This document shows, one piece after another, positions 1 to 13,300 of a stretch of 64,000 nt of DNA (the first letter of the stretch is position 1; every line of letters begins with the position of its first letter). Made by a program: the position numbers and the translations under genes. The stretch lies in contig OX352293.1 of the NCBI GenBank assembly GCA_947086415.1, forward strand, positions 16,909,448 through 16,973,447, read 5' to 3'. The DNA is from Pammene aurita. Its lineage: Eukaryota > Arthropoda > Insecta > Lepidoptera > Tortricidae. Below the pieces are notes generated by a model. It was not told the origin of the DNA and did no database searches. It saw nothing but the letters and a program-made list of their open reading frames with translations.

Positions 1-540
1 TTGGATACCCATTTAAATTCAAGATGGTGACAGCGTGTTTAGAATAGTTTTTTTGTTTCTTGCTCATTTACGTAGTTCAGTGTGTAATATTGATAGCTTA
101 TTGTGCGGTGACCTAACGAACAAGTGTGCAGCTAATAAAAAATTAGTCGCAAAACGCGCGTAACCTCCCATTAGTTGAACAAACGGTTATCCGGGGTCTC
201 GGCCACCCACGTGTTTGTAGGGAGGCTATCACCTTACAATCAGCAAGGCCTCAACCGAACAACGTTGCTTATATTTTATGTAAAATTAATATATTAATAT
301 AATAAGTGTACACCTCGACATTGGCAGAATTCACCTCGCCAAAATCGGCGAGGAGTAAAAGCCATTTATTTAAAAAAAAAACTTTGATTTTAAGAAAAAA
401 AAAAGTAGTTTTATTTGTTTTTAGGCATAGTTTTTTCATTAACATTTATTTTTAATTTAAGAATACGTTCAGTAAACAAGAAAAAAAAACAGAAAAATTT
501 TTTTTTTGGCGGAATTGTCCAAAAGTCATATGATATTTTT
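1..540. other. unassigned LUBEL intron sequence
   Basis: No ORF or exon seen. Bases about 160-330 are less AT-rich than the rest and may be a retroelement remnant; I could not place it. Confidence 0.4.
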
Positions 541-1147
541 AGGGTTCCGTAGCCAAATGGCAAAAAACGGAACCCTTATGGATTCGTCATGTCTGTCTGT
601 CTGTCCGTCCGTATGTCACAGGCATTTTACTCGGAAACTATACGACGTATCTGAATAAAATTTACATATAAGGTGTATTTTGTATGCAGCTACTTAGTTA
701 TGTAGTTAAATTTGAAAAAAAAAAATTTTAGGGGGGCGCTCCATACAGGTAACTAAATTAAGAAAAAAAAATTAACCAAATATCAACATGTGACACATAA
801 ATCGATAGGTCTATCAAAATAACATTGAGGTTTCTTTGACTATTTTGTGATTAAGTGAATATTTTCTGAACTAATCGCTTCGAAAGTCAGAAAAGTTGTG
901 TAGCCCCCCCCCCCCCGTAACTTTTGAACCGTACGTTTAAAAAATATGAAAAAATTTGAAGAGATGCGCCTTATCATATACTTTCTACGAAAATTGTTTT
1001 TAACATTTCAGCCATTTTTGAGTTATCTCCAAAAAACTTCTTCCATAGGCATCAAATACGACCTTTTGGTATTAGTTTGGTTCTTATTCCATTGAAGGTA
1101 CGGAACCCTCCTATGCGTGGTCCGACACGCACTTGGCCGGTTTTTTT
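541..1147. repeat. interspersed element, 'AGGGTTCCGTA...CCGGCC' family, copy 1
   Basis: Starts AGGGTTCCGTAGCC and ends in GTCCGACACGCACTTGGCCGG, with internal (TGTC)n near the start. The same family lies inverted at 49154-49818, and a short end fragment occurs at 57036-57075. The family is common in moths. It contains a poly-C run at 905-917. Confidence 0.7.
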
Positions 1148-1230
1148 ACTTCTTTTGGCCTCAGGAGTACGCTGTTAAAATTATGCGGTTTCCTCGCGAG
1201 CACCTTGTATATATATATTTATATATATAT

Positions 1231-1435
1231 ACGGCCTCCTAGCCCAGTCGGTAGTGACACTGCCTACGAAGCAGGAGGTCCCGGGTTCGAATCCTGGTAA
1301 GGGCATTCATTTGTGTGTTTATCAGTGATAAATATCTGTGATAAATTATCACAGATATTGTACCTGAGTTATGGATGTTTTCTATGTAAATACATAAATA
1401 CTTAAATAAGTATTTATCTATTATATGAGATCATA
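1231..1435 (+). repeat. tRNA-derived SINE (Arg-ACG-like head)
   Basis: The head has an A-box-like TAGCCCAGTCGGTAG and B-box GGTTCGAATCC, with an anticodon stem-loop ACTGC-CTACGAA-GCAG. It is followed by an AT-rich body. Other copies are at 14750-14990, 54075-54665 (split) and a fragment near 59846. Confidence 0.8.
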
Positions 1436-1612
1436 ATTGGAGACTAAAATGTCGTATAAACTTTTCTGGAATTGGCCTAGTTTCAGAGTTACTACCAACT
1501 AAATAAAAAAACTTTTTTTATTGTGACTCAGTGCAAAACGCTTTTTTGATGGCGATTTCACCCTTTATGGGGTCTAGTCTAGACATTCTTATTGACAGAT
1601 ATCAAAGTGCCA

Positions 1613-2035
1613 AGGATTCATCATCATCATCATCAGCCTGTATCGGTCCACTGCTGGACATAGGCCTCTCCCATGGCACGCCACTGAGCTCGATCTTCAG
1701 CTCTCCTCTTCCAATCTGTACCCGCCACCCTACGGATATCGTCCCTCCACCTTGCTGCAGGGCGCCAAGCACTGCGTTTGCTGTCATACGGTCTCCACTC
1801 AAGAACCAGCTTTCCCCAACGGCCATCGGTTCTTCGGCATATGTGGCCTGCCCACTGCCACTTCAGCTTGCTTATTCGCTGAGCTATGTCGGTAACCTTG
1901 GTTCTCTGACGAATAACCTCGTTCCGGATTCGATCCCTAAGAGAAACTCCGGAAAGAGCTATCTTTCCATAGCTCGCTGAGCAACCTTGAGCTGGCGCAC
2001 ACGTTGCACAGTGAGTGGCCACGTGCCAGCCAAGG
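1613..2035 (-). pseudogene. RTE-like LINE, C-terminal reverse transcriptase fragment
   Basis: A minus-strand frame gives RQRTKVTDIAQRISKLKWQW, AGHICRRTDGRWGK and ARWRDDI, the C-terminal tail of RTE-type ORF2. It ends at an ATG-repeat 3' microsatellite (TCATCATCATCATC on plus at 1618). A related copy sits at 51420-51775. Confidence 0.8.
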
Positions 2036-2267
2036 ATTACTTTACGTAAACTATTATCACGAAAAAAAGGGTAAGTACTAATTTATTTTAATCGACAGTT
2101 TTAACAATCACATTTATGTTTTTTTGTTCAAAAGCATTTAAAAAATCGAAATAAAAAATTTTTTTTTTGGCGAAATTGACCTAAATTCATATAACATTTA
2201 TTACTCATTATGACCTTAAGGAATTTATGGTTAAAATCTTTCGGGTTACTCAGATTCACCGTGTATA

Positions 2268-3257
2268 TCGTCGTCTAGTACCCACAACACAAGCCTTATT
2301 GAGCTTACTGTGGGACTAGGTCGGTTTGTGTAAGAATATTTATTTATTTATTTATATATATCGTCGTCTAGTACCCACAACACAAGCCTTATTGAGCTTA
2401 CTGTGGGACGAGGTCGGTTTGTGTAAGAATATTTATTTATTTATTTATATATATCGTCGTCTAGTACCCACAACACAAGCCTTATTGAGCTTACTGTGGG
2501 ACTAGGTCGGTTTGTGTAAGAATATTTATTTATTTATTTATATATATCGTCGTCTAGTACCCACAACACAAGCCTTATTGAGCTTACTGTGGGACTAGGT
2601 CGGTTTGTGTAAGAATATTTATTTCTTTATTTATATATATCGTCGTCTAGTACCCACAACACAAGCCTTATTGAGCTTACTGTGGGACTAGGTCGGTTTG
2701 TGTAAGAATATTTATTTATTTATTTATATATATCGTCGTCTAGTACCCACAACACAAGCCTTATTGAGCTTACTGTGGGACTAGGTCGGTTTGTGTAAGA
2801 ATATTTATTTATTTATTTATATATATCGTCGTCTAGTACCCACAACACAAACCTTATTGAGCTTACTGTGGGACTAGGTCGGTTTGTGTAAGAATATTTA
2901 TTTATTTATTTATATATATCGTCGTCTAGTACCCACAACACAAACCTTATTGAGCTTACTGTGGGACTAGGTCGGTTTGTGTAAGAATATTTATTTATAT
3001 ATATCGTCGTCTAGTACCCACAACACAAGCCTTATTGAGCTTACTGTGGGACTAGGTCGGTTTGTGTAAGAATATTTATTTATTTATTTATATATATCGT
3101 CGTCTAGTACCCACAACACAAGCCTTATTGAGCTTACTGTGGGACTAGGTCGGTTTGTGTAAGAATATTTATTTATTTATTTATATATATCGTCGTCTAG
3201 TACCCACAACACAAGCCTTATCGAGCTTACCGTGGGACGAGGTCGATTTGTGTAAGA
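2268..3257 (+). repeat. 93-bp tandem array of the SINE tail, 11 units
   Basis: TCGTCGTCTAGTACCC recurs at 2268, 2361, 2454, 2547, 2640, 2733, 2826, 2919, 3004, 3097 and 3190: nine spacings of 93 and one of 85 (a lost TTTATTTA step). Units are near-identical. The unit equals the 3' part of the SINE at 14750-14990 plus an AT-rich linker. Confidence 0.95.
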
Positions 3258-3384
3258 TTGTCCCATTCAGTTATTTCCCATTGTCCCATTCATATTGTCA
3301 GATTCTGAATAGCCTGTTACAATATTTTTATAAAAGTAAAATACAAAAATACGTCTAAAACGTACACAAACAATAAAAAAATAT

Positions 3385-4022
3385 AAAAACCTAGGGTGCC
3401 GCCGGCAGCGGAGCAAGGTTCAGGCTGCCGGTGGGCAGGACCGCAGAGAGAGGAACCTTCGGACTATCCCGCCGAAGGATTACCGCCTTCTGAATCTTAC
3501 CCTTGATCTACCCACTAACCACAATCTCGTAGCGAAAGGCTCTCAAGATGTTGGTCGAGACTCTTCGCTATGAGACCGTTCGCAGAAATAACTATCGCGG
3601 TACAATGATCGCCGAATGAACCTCCCACATGATTATGTCTGGGCGCACCAGATTATGTCTGTGCAAGTACTCGCCGTTAACAAGATGAGAATAAGCGGAG
3701 ATGATATGCTTGAGTAACTCTCCGGGACGGCGGCATGCCCGACAAATGTCGACCGTACCGTCCTTCAAAATATATTTCCGGTAGTTATTCGTCACGATAA
3801 CTTCGTCCGCAATTGCACAGGCAAAACCTCGGTTTCTCCGAAGAGGTCCCCGAATCGTAACCAGTTCACCGACGCGAGCAGTTCTACGTCGGGTCTTGTG
3901 AGGGCCCTGTAGAACCGCCCTATATTATTCCGCCTTACGATCCTCGGTGCTTAGCACTAAAGGTTTGCGCCATTATCGATCATTATTATGCTTGTTTGCC
4001 ACCGACGTGGTATAAAAAAAAA
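3385..4022 (-). pseudogene. non-LTR retrotransposon C-terminal fragment plus SINE end
   Basis: The minus strand reads YRKYILKDGTVDICRACRRP and LVNGEYLHRHNLV, a conserved C-terminal zinc-knuckle region of an arthropod LINE ORF2, with stops and frame breaks. Bases 3986-4022 (GCTTGTTTGCCACCGACGTGG) are the end of the separate SINE family seen at 42755-42976. Confidence 0.7.
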
Positions 4023-4080
4023 TTGATAATTAAAGGCAATATTTTTTTTTGGATTGTAAAACAGATGCTTTGTCATTCAC

Positions 4081-4308
4081 CTTTCTCTGGAACAATTCGT
4101 GCACGTCCACATCCAACAAGACCTTGAGCAGTATGTCGAGGTGCGCGAAGTACTCGAGCCAGGCGTCCTCTTCCAGCGTCTCGAGCTCGGGCTCCTTGCA
4201 GTACGGGCACACGCAGTCCACCACGCTGCGCTCCGTCACCTGCACCGTGAAGTACAGGCGCGCGCACTCGCGGCAGCAGCGGTGGGTGCACCGCAGCATT
4301 GACACCAT
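4081..4308 (-). CDS. LUBEL: LUBEL exon 16: rest of RING1
   Basis: 76 codons. C-T-H-x2-C-x2-C and later VCPYC complete RING1. The following segment (WLEYFAHLDILLKVLL...VHELFQRK) aligns with the post-RING1 helix of HOIP (LLSYFSTLDIQLRESL...ALFHKK). Donor AAG|GTGAAT. The next exon (IBR) is not in the window. Confidence 0.92.
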
Positions 4309-7300
4309 CTGGATAATATCATCACATAATCAACTACTTTATTCGTTATGAGTAAGCTTGCCTACAGTGTGTCCGCTAAGGCTTTAAACGCGAAATTTGT
4401 GGTTTCAATAAATTCTGAATAGAGATGATGAGACATGTTGAATTATGAAATAAAATTTAGTTGACTGGATGCAAAGTGATCAATATATCCAAATAAAGTA
4501 AAAAAAAAAAAAACATTGAAATGGTTCAAAGATATCAGCTTCAAAACTTATTTTACGATTTTTAAAAGCACGATATTTAAAAAAATCAATGATACCATTC
4601 GATTTTTAGCAGTTTACTGTAAAATAAATTGTATAGCAGCTATATACATAAACTCAACATTTCACTGTAAAAATAGCAATTTCATAACTTTTCCATAATT
4701 TAAACAGGGCGACTATGTAATCGTGACGTCACTTTTACACATGATTATGTTAGGAACGTTTTGAGAAACAAATACAAATCTCAGACTTTAAGTCTAATTT
4801 ATGACTTTTGTGTTGCTTTAACGCAATTGGCCCCATGTAGACATTTGATCCTCAAGACAAAATAAATCGACTGATACTATACATGAAAAAAAACATCGTG
4901 CGTATTGTTGGTATAAATATGTTCCTATGAATATTTCCAAGCGCTCACATCCCCGACAGCCCGTGAGCACAGCAGAAACCTTAAAATCCGTATTATACGA
5001 ATAGATGGGCCCACCCAAAATGTTATAGATTCTGGGCTCAACCAATATAATTCTCATACAGACCTGGTGCTCGGGCAGGCGGGAGGCGCACAGCTCGCAG
5101 TCCTGGTGCAGGTAGGCGAGCGCGGCGGGCAGGTCGGCGCACTCGAGCGCGGCCAGCAGCGCGGCGGGCGCGTCGGCGCCGCGCGCCACCAGCTCCACCG
5201 CCAGCTGCGCCTGCTCCCAGCTCTCGGCTGCACCTTCCGCCAGAAGCATGCGGGCTTGTCTCTGTAACAAAGTACAATCGAAGTTAATACTTTTGTTATT
5301 GCTAATGTTCTAGCTCGTTTACATAGGACGGGGGTCTCAAAAATGTACGTTACTATTCTAGTCCTTTTCCTAAGAAAACCAGGAGGAACCTCGTACAGAC
5401 ATGAAAAGCAACAAATTACGGCACTGACTTAATACAACATTGAAATTAAAGTATTTGAATCTTGAAGCAAATCAAATTATTTTGTTCAATATTTTTTGAT
5501 TTGCAATTTTTAAGTACTTACACTACTATATATAAACTGAAAACAGATGTCATATACTTCAGAAAAAGTGACCAAACCCTCCGGTGTCCGAGGCCAGATT
5601 TGAACTGGCGTCTTCAGCTTTCGCGGCTGACGTCCTGACCACTAGACCACCCGGTCACGGCGGAACTTGACAAATTTTCTCATGTATATGCAATCTCTGA
5701 ATTTGAAACGGCTAGGCGCCGTTGACCATACCCTAAGGGCATGCGAAAGCTGAAGACGCCAGTTCAAATCTGGCCTCGGACACCGGAGGGTTTGGTCACT
5801 TTTTTCTGAAGTATATGACATCTATTTTCAGTTAATGTATTTGATTAAAAGACAAGCAAAAACTAAAAGTTCGACTATAAAAGTGATTGGTTACCTCGGG
5901 TGATCCCTCCGGAAGCCGCACGTGGGCCAAGTCGATCAGCTGTCCTGAGACGCGGCGCAAAGTAAGCGGCGGCGGCGGTGACGGCCTACGTTCCGATTCT
6001 GGCTCTGGCTTGATCATGACTTGCATTTGAGAGTCGTCTGAATCGCTCTCCGTCCATTCGTCTTCGGTTCGACATGTTTCTCGGAAAAAGGGCTTCTTTT
6101 CTTTCGAGGGTGTTTTCGGCGGAGAGGGCTGTTTAAGCTGTTGCGATTTCGTAGGAGGTTGCGGTGCCGGCTTTTTCTTATTCAACGTCGATGATGTTGA
6201 AGGTAACTCTATAGTAGCTGCGACTGGGGGTGCCGGAGCTGGTGCTTTTCCAGCTTTTGGATTAAATAACCTAGATTGCAGTTGCTTTACGTGGCCGCTG
6301 CTAATATTCCCAAAATGAGCTTTAGGAGGTCCCGGAGCAGGATTCTGTTTTATAGATGCTCGCCGTACAGGTACTTTGGAAACAAGTACTTTCGGAGCAA
6401 TCTTATCTACTTTCTTCTTGATGCTGGGTAAAACTTTAACAAGCTTTGGTATGTTGGACTTAGTGGCGGTATTCTTCTCATCTTTTGGAGGACTTAATGA
6501 TTTTTTATCGGGTGATGTACTAGATCTTGACTCTATTTCTGATTGAATGATTTGGGTTTGTATACTCTCAGTCGGGGGCGTGTTATTGTCGATATCGTGA
6601 TTTATTTGCACGTCTTCTTCGTCATTCTCTTTGTCTGTATGTATGACTTCCGAATGAGGTAATTCGGAATTTTCAATTTGGTTTAAATTATTTTGAAGGG
6701 TATTTGTGATTACAATAAGTTGTTCCACGATTTCATGAGTTGTATTGGTGTTATTTGAGAATGGAGAAGAATTTTTGCCATCCGCTTCAACGGCAACAGT
6801 AGTATCATTAGCAATATTGTCCATGCGTTGAGTAATGTGAGTTGCATTATCATCGTTATCTTCCTCGGAAGATTCTTTTATATTCAATTCTACGGTAGTT
6901 TCATTATCTAACATGTCATAATGGGTTTCTACTGGTTCGTCCATAAACGGTAATTCTTCGATAGTTGCATTGATTATAGGTAGTACATTTTCACTTATTG
7001 TTGCTACCGATGCTGTTACAGGCTTGAAAACCATTATGCTTATGTCTTGTTTAATATAACGTTGCTGGTGGGTGGCGGTTTCATTTTTAGGTATCTGGTG
7101 AACTAGGTCAGATTTAGGTTTTTGCGTTTCTTGCCTGGCGGTTTGGTCTGTGCTAATTTCTTCATAGATCTCTTCAAAAGTATTGACCGTAGCAAAATTG
7201 TTGTTGACGTCGTGACTTCTAGGAGGTTTTTCTATTGTTCCTGGTTCTGTTTCTAGTTTAAGAGTAATAGTGTGTTCTTCTTGAAGGCTTCGTGCAATGG

Positions 7301-10300
7301 AATTGAGCATTTCAAAGTTAGTTTGTTGTATGGCTTCTGTTTGTGCTTCTAGATGATCCATCGCTTCCTCGAATTGTTCGTTGTCCTCAGAACTAGTCCT
7401 ATCTAAACTAGGAGTCTCTTTTTCAGTATTTTGCTGCACTTCTTCTTCATAGTCACTACTGGTATAATCTTTATTTTCTGTTGTTAAATCTTCTGTTTCA
7501 TCATCGGATTCACTGTATGAGGATTCATGATCCGTAGATAAATCAGAGCCATTAGAACTGTTATCAGCTTCACTGTGTGAAGTGTTTGAATCATCAAGAG
7601 AATTAATATCAGAGTTAATTTCATCTTTCATTTGCTGTATAAGTTTTTGCGTATTATCTACAATATCATTCAAGTTACTTGATTTCTCATTATCTATGAT
7701 AATATTGTCACGTTCTATCGCGTTTGTTGGCGGCTTCTTTGCTGTCGGTAATTTATCTTTGGATTTTATGTTATGTTTATCAGAAGTGTGATTTTTTGTT
7801 TTTAGATTAATCTGATGGGCTTTAAAATTGTTTGATGTTCCTGTTTCATTGTTTTCTTCACTAACAATAGACATAACTTCATGCCCTGTGTTATGAGATG
7901 TTACGTTTGAATCAATATTCTCTGAGTGAAGTATATTGGGCACAACCTCAATTACATTTTCTTGCTCGAGTGGAGGTAGTGTTTCTGCAGTCTTAAGGAA
8001 TTCAACGTTAATATTATTAGATATCACTACATTATTAGTTGAATTTATGTTTTGAACAAGAGATTCAAACATTTCCATTTCTTCGCCGCTTATATGTTGG
8101 GCAGTATTACTCACGTTTGTAATTTTACTATTATTATCATTAGCAACGTTTGGTAATGGACTGTGCCGAGTTAATGCATTGTAGGCATTTATAAAATCAT
8201 TTTCCGATTGACCGAGGTCAAGTGACTGTGTTTGTTCTGGTTTGTTATCTACAGTAAAGTTAGCGTTGTTATCTTGTTTTCCGTTATTTTCATCTGCTAG
8301 TTGATTTGCTTTCTTATCTTTAATAACATTAGCACTTGTACTTACTTCTAAATTATTATCCACCGTCTGTTTTGGTTTATTATCTAAAGTAGAATTAGCT
8401 TCTTTTTCATCTCTTTGTTCTAGATTATTGTTATCTGCCAGTAAACCCTTCAAAAGTAAATTTTCATTGATGGACGGAATTCCTGCTTGTATTAGTAAGG
8501 CTTTTAATTTTTGAGCTATATCTTCAGTATTTATTGCTTCTACTTTCTCTTGAATATTTGTAATATTAAGAGCACTCTTAGGTTGGTCCTCTGTCTTTAC
8601 CGTACTACTAGTTGGAATAGAAGCAAGATTGGTTTGAACTAAAACCAAATCTTTCGGAACCGAAGCAAAATCTGTCGGAACAGAAGGAAGGTCCGTCGGA
8701 ACCGACACGAAATCTATTGGAGCCATAGTAGCAAAACTATTTCCTAAAATGTCCTGTTTATTGTGAACAGGTAAACCCCAAACATCTCTGTCGAGATCCA
8801 TGTCGAACAAGCTCGGAGTTTTAGCTGGGAGCGGCAAGTACATCCAGTCGTCATCTTGAAATGTTTTCGGTATCGGCTCTTCGAATTCATCTGAACTGTC
8901 GTCTGCTGAAACAGAAACATTAATCAGTAAAAAAAGTATCAGTGTTTTTAACCGAGTCTTAGATTTTGGTTTGAGCGTTACGTTTAGGTACAAGTCAGGT
9001 CTGAAAATATGGATACATTTTAATGTGACAAAAATATGGAGCCACGAATCTATTACCAAGGGCCAAGGCTAGTCTTGAATATATGTTTTTGTCACATGAA
9101 ATAAAATAAATGTATGCATATATTCAGACGTGAATACTAGTACCGTATAAGTACTAGGGAAGTGCCATATTATTTAGCAGGTTACGTTTATCTAGTTCTA
9201 GGTTGCTTAGGTTGCAAATGGCAATGGATTCATATAGGTGCAAAATTCAGAGCAAGGGGTTTGGTTTGGCTCTTATACGTACTTAACTGGTCTTAGGCAC
9301 TGTACTAGAGAGTAGAGGGTCTGCACTGAGGGCTCATTTACTTGGTACGAGTACGAGTCCTGGCAAAACATCTTTACATTGACACGAGAAATAACATTCC
9401 CATACGATTAAGCAATACGAAATACGAGGGGTGCCTTTTAAGTTTTGCGGGTTTTGCCGTTCCTCAAATTATTAATATTTGCATCATTTTTTTCTGGGAT
9501 CAATGTTACTTTGCGTCCGTAGGAAACACCTTAGACAACCCTACACGTGATCCCTGGGTGGTGCTAAAAGAGTAACAAACTTGGCAGCTGCACTGTCCCA
9601 TCTGGACCTCGCAGCACTCACTGGATTTTCTTCATCATCTGCGTTGCCACTACTACTACCCCAGATAAGAAATGCCTATCTATCCAGTGACATACGAGTA
9701 TAGTCATACGATAAATATTTTTTTTTGCTGCAGGAATGTTACCTATGCTTGAGGCGAGAAACGTGTTCGGTTTACACGAGCCGTAATAATATTATACACG
9801 AATTCCTTTGCCCTTGCTTCTACTAACCGCACGAACGCTATCCTGCTACGAGTATGTTAAGGTGACGGGATAGGGAAACACGTAAAAAAAGTGGCACAAT
9901 TTTTTTTTTATTTGGCAATCGATCCAGTTTCAATCAGGGATTACAAGGCTCTTAGAAACCATCCCGGTCAGGGCACTAGGAAAGGCGCAAATCAAAGAAA
10001 ACATTTTACATATATTTACCATCATTCATACCATATTTCGCCGACTGTATAATTTGCAAAAAAAAAACAATGGCAATAATAATAAATTTAAAAGTTACGA
10101 AAGGTCTTCTAAGACCATTTATGAGTAGCGGCACGGGATCTTGCTGCCCTCTACTGGTCTTCTCACTTAAAACCTTGTTATATACCTAATTATGATATAT
10201 AGGAGAAAACCATTATACTAACATGAAACCTGACTATATGTCCCTTCAGATCATGCCACATCCACGCTCCCAAGTGCTTTGATTTCATCACAAATCGTTT

Positions 10301-13300
10301 GAATTATGCATTTTTCTGTGTTAATCGCTATTGCATATGTGTTATTTAATAATTGTACTAGTTAATTATGCCGAAAGGTACTTTGTAAATAACCTGACAC
10401 ATGTACTTAATGAATTTTATCCCTATGATGACGAAATAAATAAAAAAATATTGATTAACAAAACTAGCACAAGAACACCTACATTTCGTAAAATTAAGGT
10501 GTTCTTGTGCAAATTTTCCACAAGGGGGTTTGCGTATGCCGTCAACTTAAGGTCGTACTTCACGGTCGGGAAGAAGCCTCCCATGCGGTAGGTAGTTGGC
10601 AACAATGGCAACCTAATTGTATGTAACCTACATTCAGGGTGACTTCGGTAGGTTGTACGCCATGCAGTGGCGTAACTTCATTAGTGGGGCAAATTCAACG
10701 TATGGGGCCTGTTTTACAGAAACTGTTAGAATCCTCCTTTGGTCGTTTCGTCTCGGGCCGAGGCCTTCATCAGGTCGGGAGTCACCCTATAGTCAGGTCA
10801 GGCGACTGAAGCGTTGGCCACGTTGGCGTCACTTACCGCGCAGCCGGCCGTGGGCGGGCGGCGGCGCGGCGTCGACGTCGGCGCCGGCCGGCGAGCCCCA
10901 CACGCGCCCGCGCAGCCGCCGCTCCTCACCGACGCTGCCCTCCTCCGCCTGCAACAACATTCTATGACAAATTTACTAAGATACATTTTAGACGACCAAA
11001 GGTACTGGAAGCTATGATATATAGTCTGGCCAGCCAACGAACGCAGTAGCAATGTACAGCGAACAAAAGTATGACAACACTAAGAATCAGTGAAAAAAGC
11101 AGCAATGGTCTTCAAATTTTATCTTTTTAATTTAGGTGGTATTTCCGCCTCTTTCATTAGGTGACGTTTACGGTGTGTAAAAAGAAGACTTCGATATATT
11201 TCGTCTGATCTGTCATCAACTGCAACAGATAATCTGGTTGAGGCAATTGACATATGGCTTAAAAATGAATTTAAATTTAATTGGGAACGTTGCAGGAGTT
11301 CTATCTCACTCGCGCTTAAGATGAGAGAGTGAAATGTACTAAAAACAAATTCAATGTGAATTGAAATGTTCGTCATGAAATATGGTGTCTCATCACAAAG
11401 GGTTGCCACATGTACGTATTTTGAATTTGCCGCGCGTTTCTATTGACAGAAATGGTTTGCCAGACTATATAAAGTGAAGCACTTAAAATGAGTGAATTCA
11501 AGAGAGTCGCGCACAAGCAAGCGAGAGATGGGGACGTGCCAATAGGCTCCCATCACGCGCGTGAGAAAGAGACACACTGTAGGTAATTTTCTAACAACGA
11601 GAGTGAAATGGATCATATGTTTGTAATGATTGTCAATATAGATAAACATAAAATAATCATTGCTTTATAGGCTCGTTAATTTGGATGTATTTTTTGTTAA
11701 AGTATAACTCATCCATAGTAAAAAAATATTGAATGTGTAAGTAAACGCTTCGGGTGTAAGGACGTAATATTATACATATAAAAATCAAAATTATATGAAT
11801 CAAATATATTTTTCACCTCAGCAGCTCGAACAGGGGTTCTTTGGTGCTCAATAACAGTGAGCAAAATTTAATTTTGCTACGAGCGTGAGACATAATGGCC
11901 TTGAGATGTCCTCAGTAAAAAGACAGAGAAAGTAATATTTTCAAACTTCATATTCTCGCTTTTCTTTTTTATTTGAATACCAGACCCCCGATGCACACCA
12001 AAATAGCTTGGAAACCTAATCACAAGATTTGGCACAGGCACTAGTTTTTAGTAAATGTGCTATTTGTAGTACACTTATTACTTAAATTGGATCGGAAGTC
12101 AGTAAAAGAGGCGTGAATTGAGTGGACGTCAGTGAAAGTAGAACGGAAGACAAGCGGAACTGGGTGGAGGTGGAACGGAACTGGCGGAATTGGAGCGGAA
12201 CTGGAGCGGGATTCTGTAAAAGTTGCGGGAATTGAGTGGAAGTAAGTGGAAGTTGAGTGGAAGTGAAGCGGAACTGGTCGGAACTGGAGGAAAACTGGCG
12301 GGAATGGAGCGGAACTGGCGGATTTAGAGCGGAATTGGAGTGGAAGTCACTAAAAGTGGCGGAAATAGACTGGAAGTCAGTGGAAGTGTAGCGGAACTTG
12401 GTGGAAGTTGAGCGGAATGGCGGAATAGAAGCGGAACTTGAGCGGAACTCATTAAAAGTGGCGGGAATTGAGTGGAAGTCATTGGAAGTAAAGCAGTACT
12501 AGGTGGAGGTGGAGCGGAACTGGCGGAACTCGAGCGGAACTTAAGCGGAACTCATTCAAAGTGGCGGCGATTGTGTGGAAGTCAGTGGAAGGGGAGCGGA
12601 GCTGGGTGAAAGTGGAACGGAACTGGCAGAATTGAAGCGGAACTTGAGCGGAACTCATCAAAAGTGGCGGGGATTGTCTGGAATTTAGTGGAAGTGGAGC
12701 GGAGCTGGGTGGAGGTGCAGCGGAACTGGCGGAACTGAAGCGGAACTCATTAAAAGTGGTGGGGATTGTGTAGAAGTTAGTGGAAGTGGAGCGGAGCTGG
12801 GTGGAGGTGGAGCGGAACTGGGTGGAGGTGGAGCGGAACTGGCGGAACTCGAGCGATTTTAAGCGGAACTTATTCAAAGTGGCGGGGATTGTGTGGAAGT
12901 CTGTGGAGGGGGAGCGGAGCTGGGTGAAAGTGGAACGGAACTGGCGGAATTGAAGCGGAACTTGAGCGGAACTCATTAAAAGTGGCGGGAATTGAGTGGA
13001 AGTCATTGGAAGTAAAGCGGTGAACTAGGTGGAGGTGAAGCGGAACTGGCGGAAGTGAAGCGGAACTTGAGCGGAACTCATTAAAAGTGGCGGGGATTGT
13101 GTGGAAGTTAGTGGAAGTGGAGCGGAGCTGGGGTGGAGGTGAAGCGGAACTGAAGCGGAACTTGAGCGGAACTACTTAAAAGTGGCGGGGATTGTGTGGT
13201 AGTTAGAGGACGTGGAGCGGAGCTCGGTGGAGGTGGACCGGAACTGGCGGAACTCGAGCGCAACTCATTCAAAGTGGCGGGGATTGTCTGGAAGTCAGTG

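Noticed and set aside
1231..1435. tRNA gene candidates (also at 5575-5660, 14750, 54075 and 56335)
   Set aside because: Multiple diverged copies with long shared 3' bodies and imperfect acceptor stems: SINE heads.
2268..3257. CRISPR-like regular array
   Set aside because: Units are contiguous with no unique spacers and derive from a SINE tail in a eukaryotic genome.
8906..9059. ATG at 9059 as a separate start for the 1,075-aa frame (single-exon gene with a signal-peptide-like N-terminus)
   Set aside because: The acceptor at 8906, the exact phase fit with exon 13 and the continuation into exon 15 show it is an internal exon; the hydrophobic leader is intron sequence.
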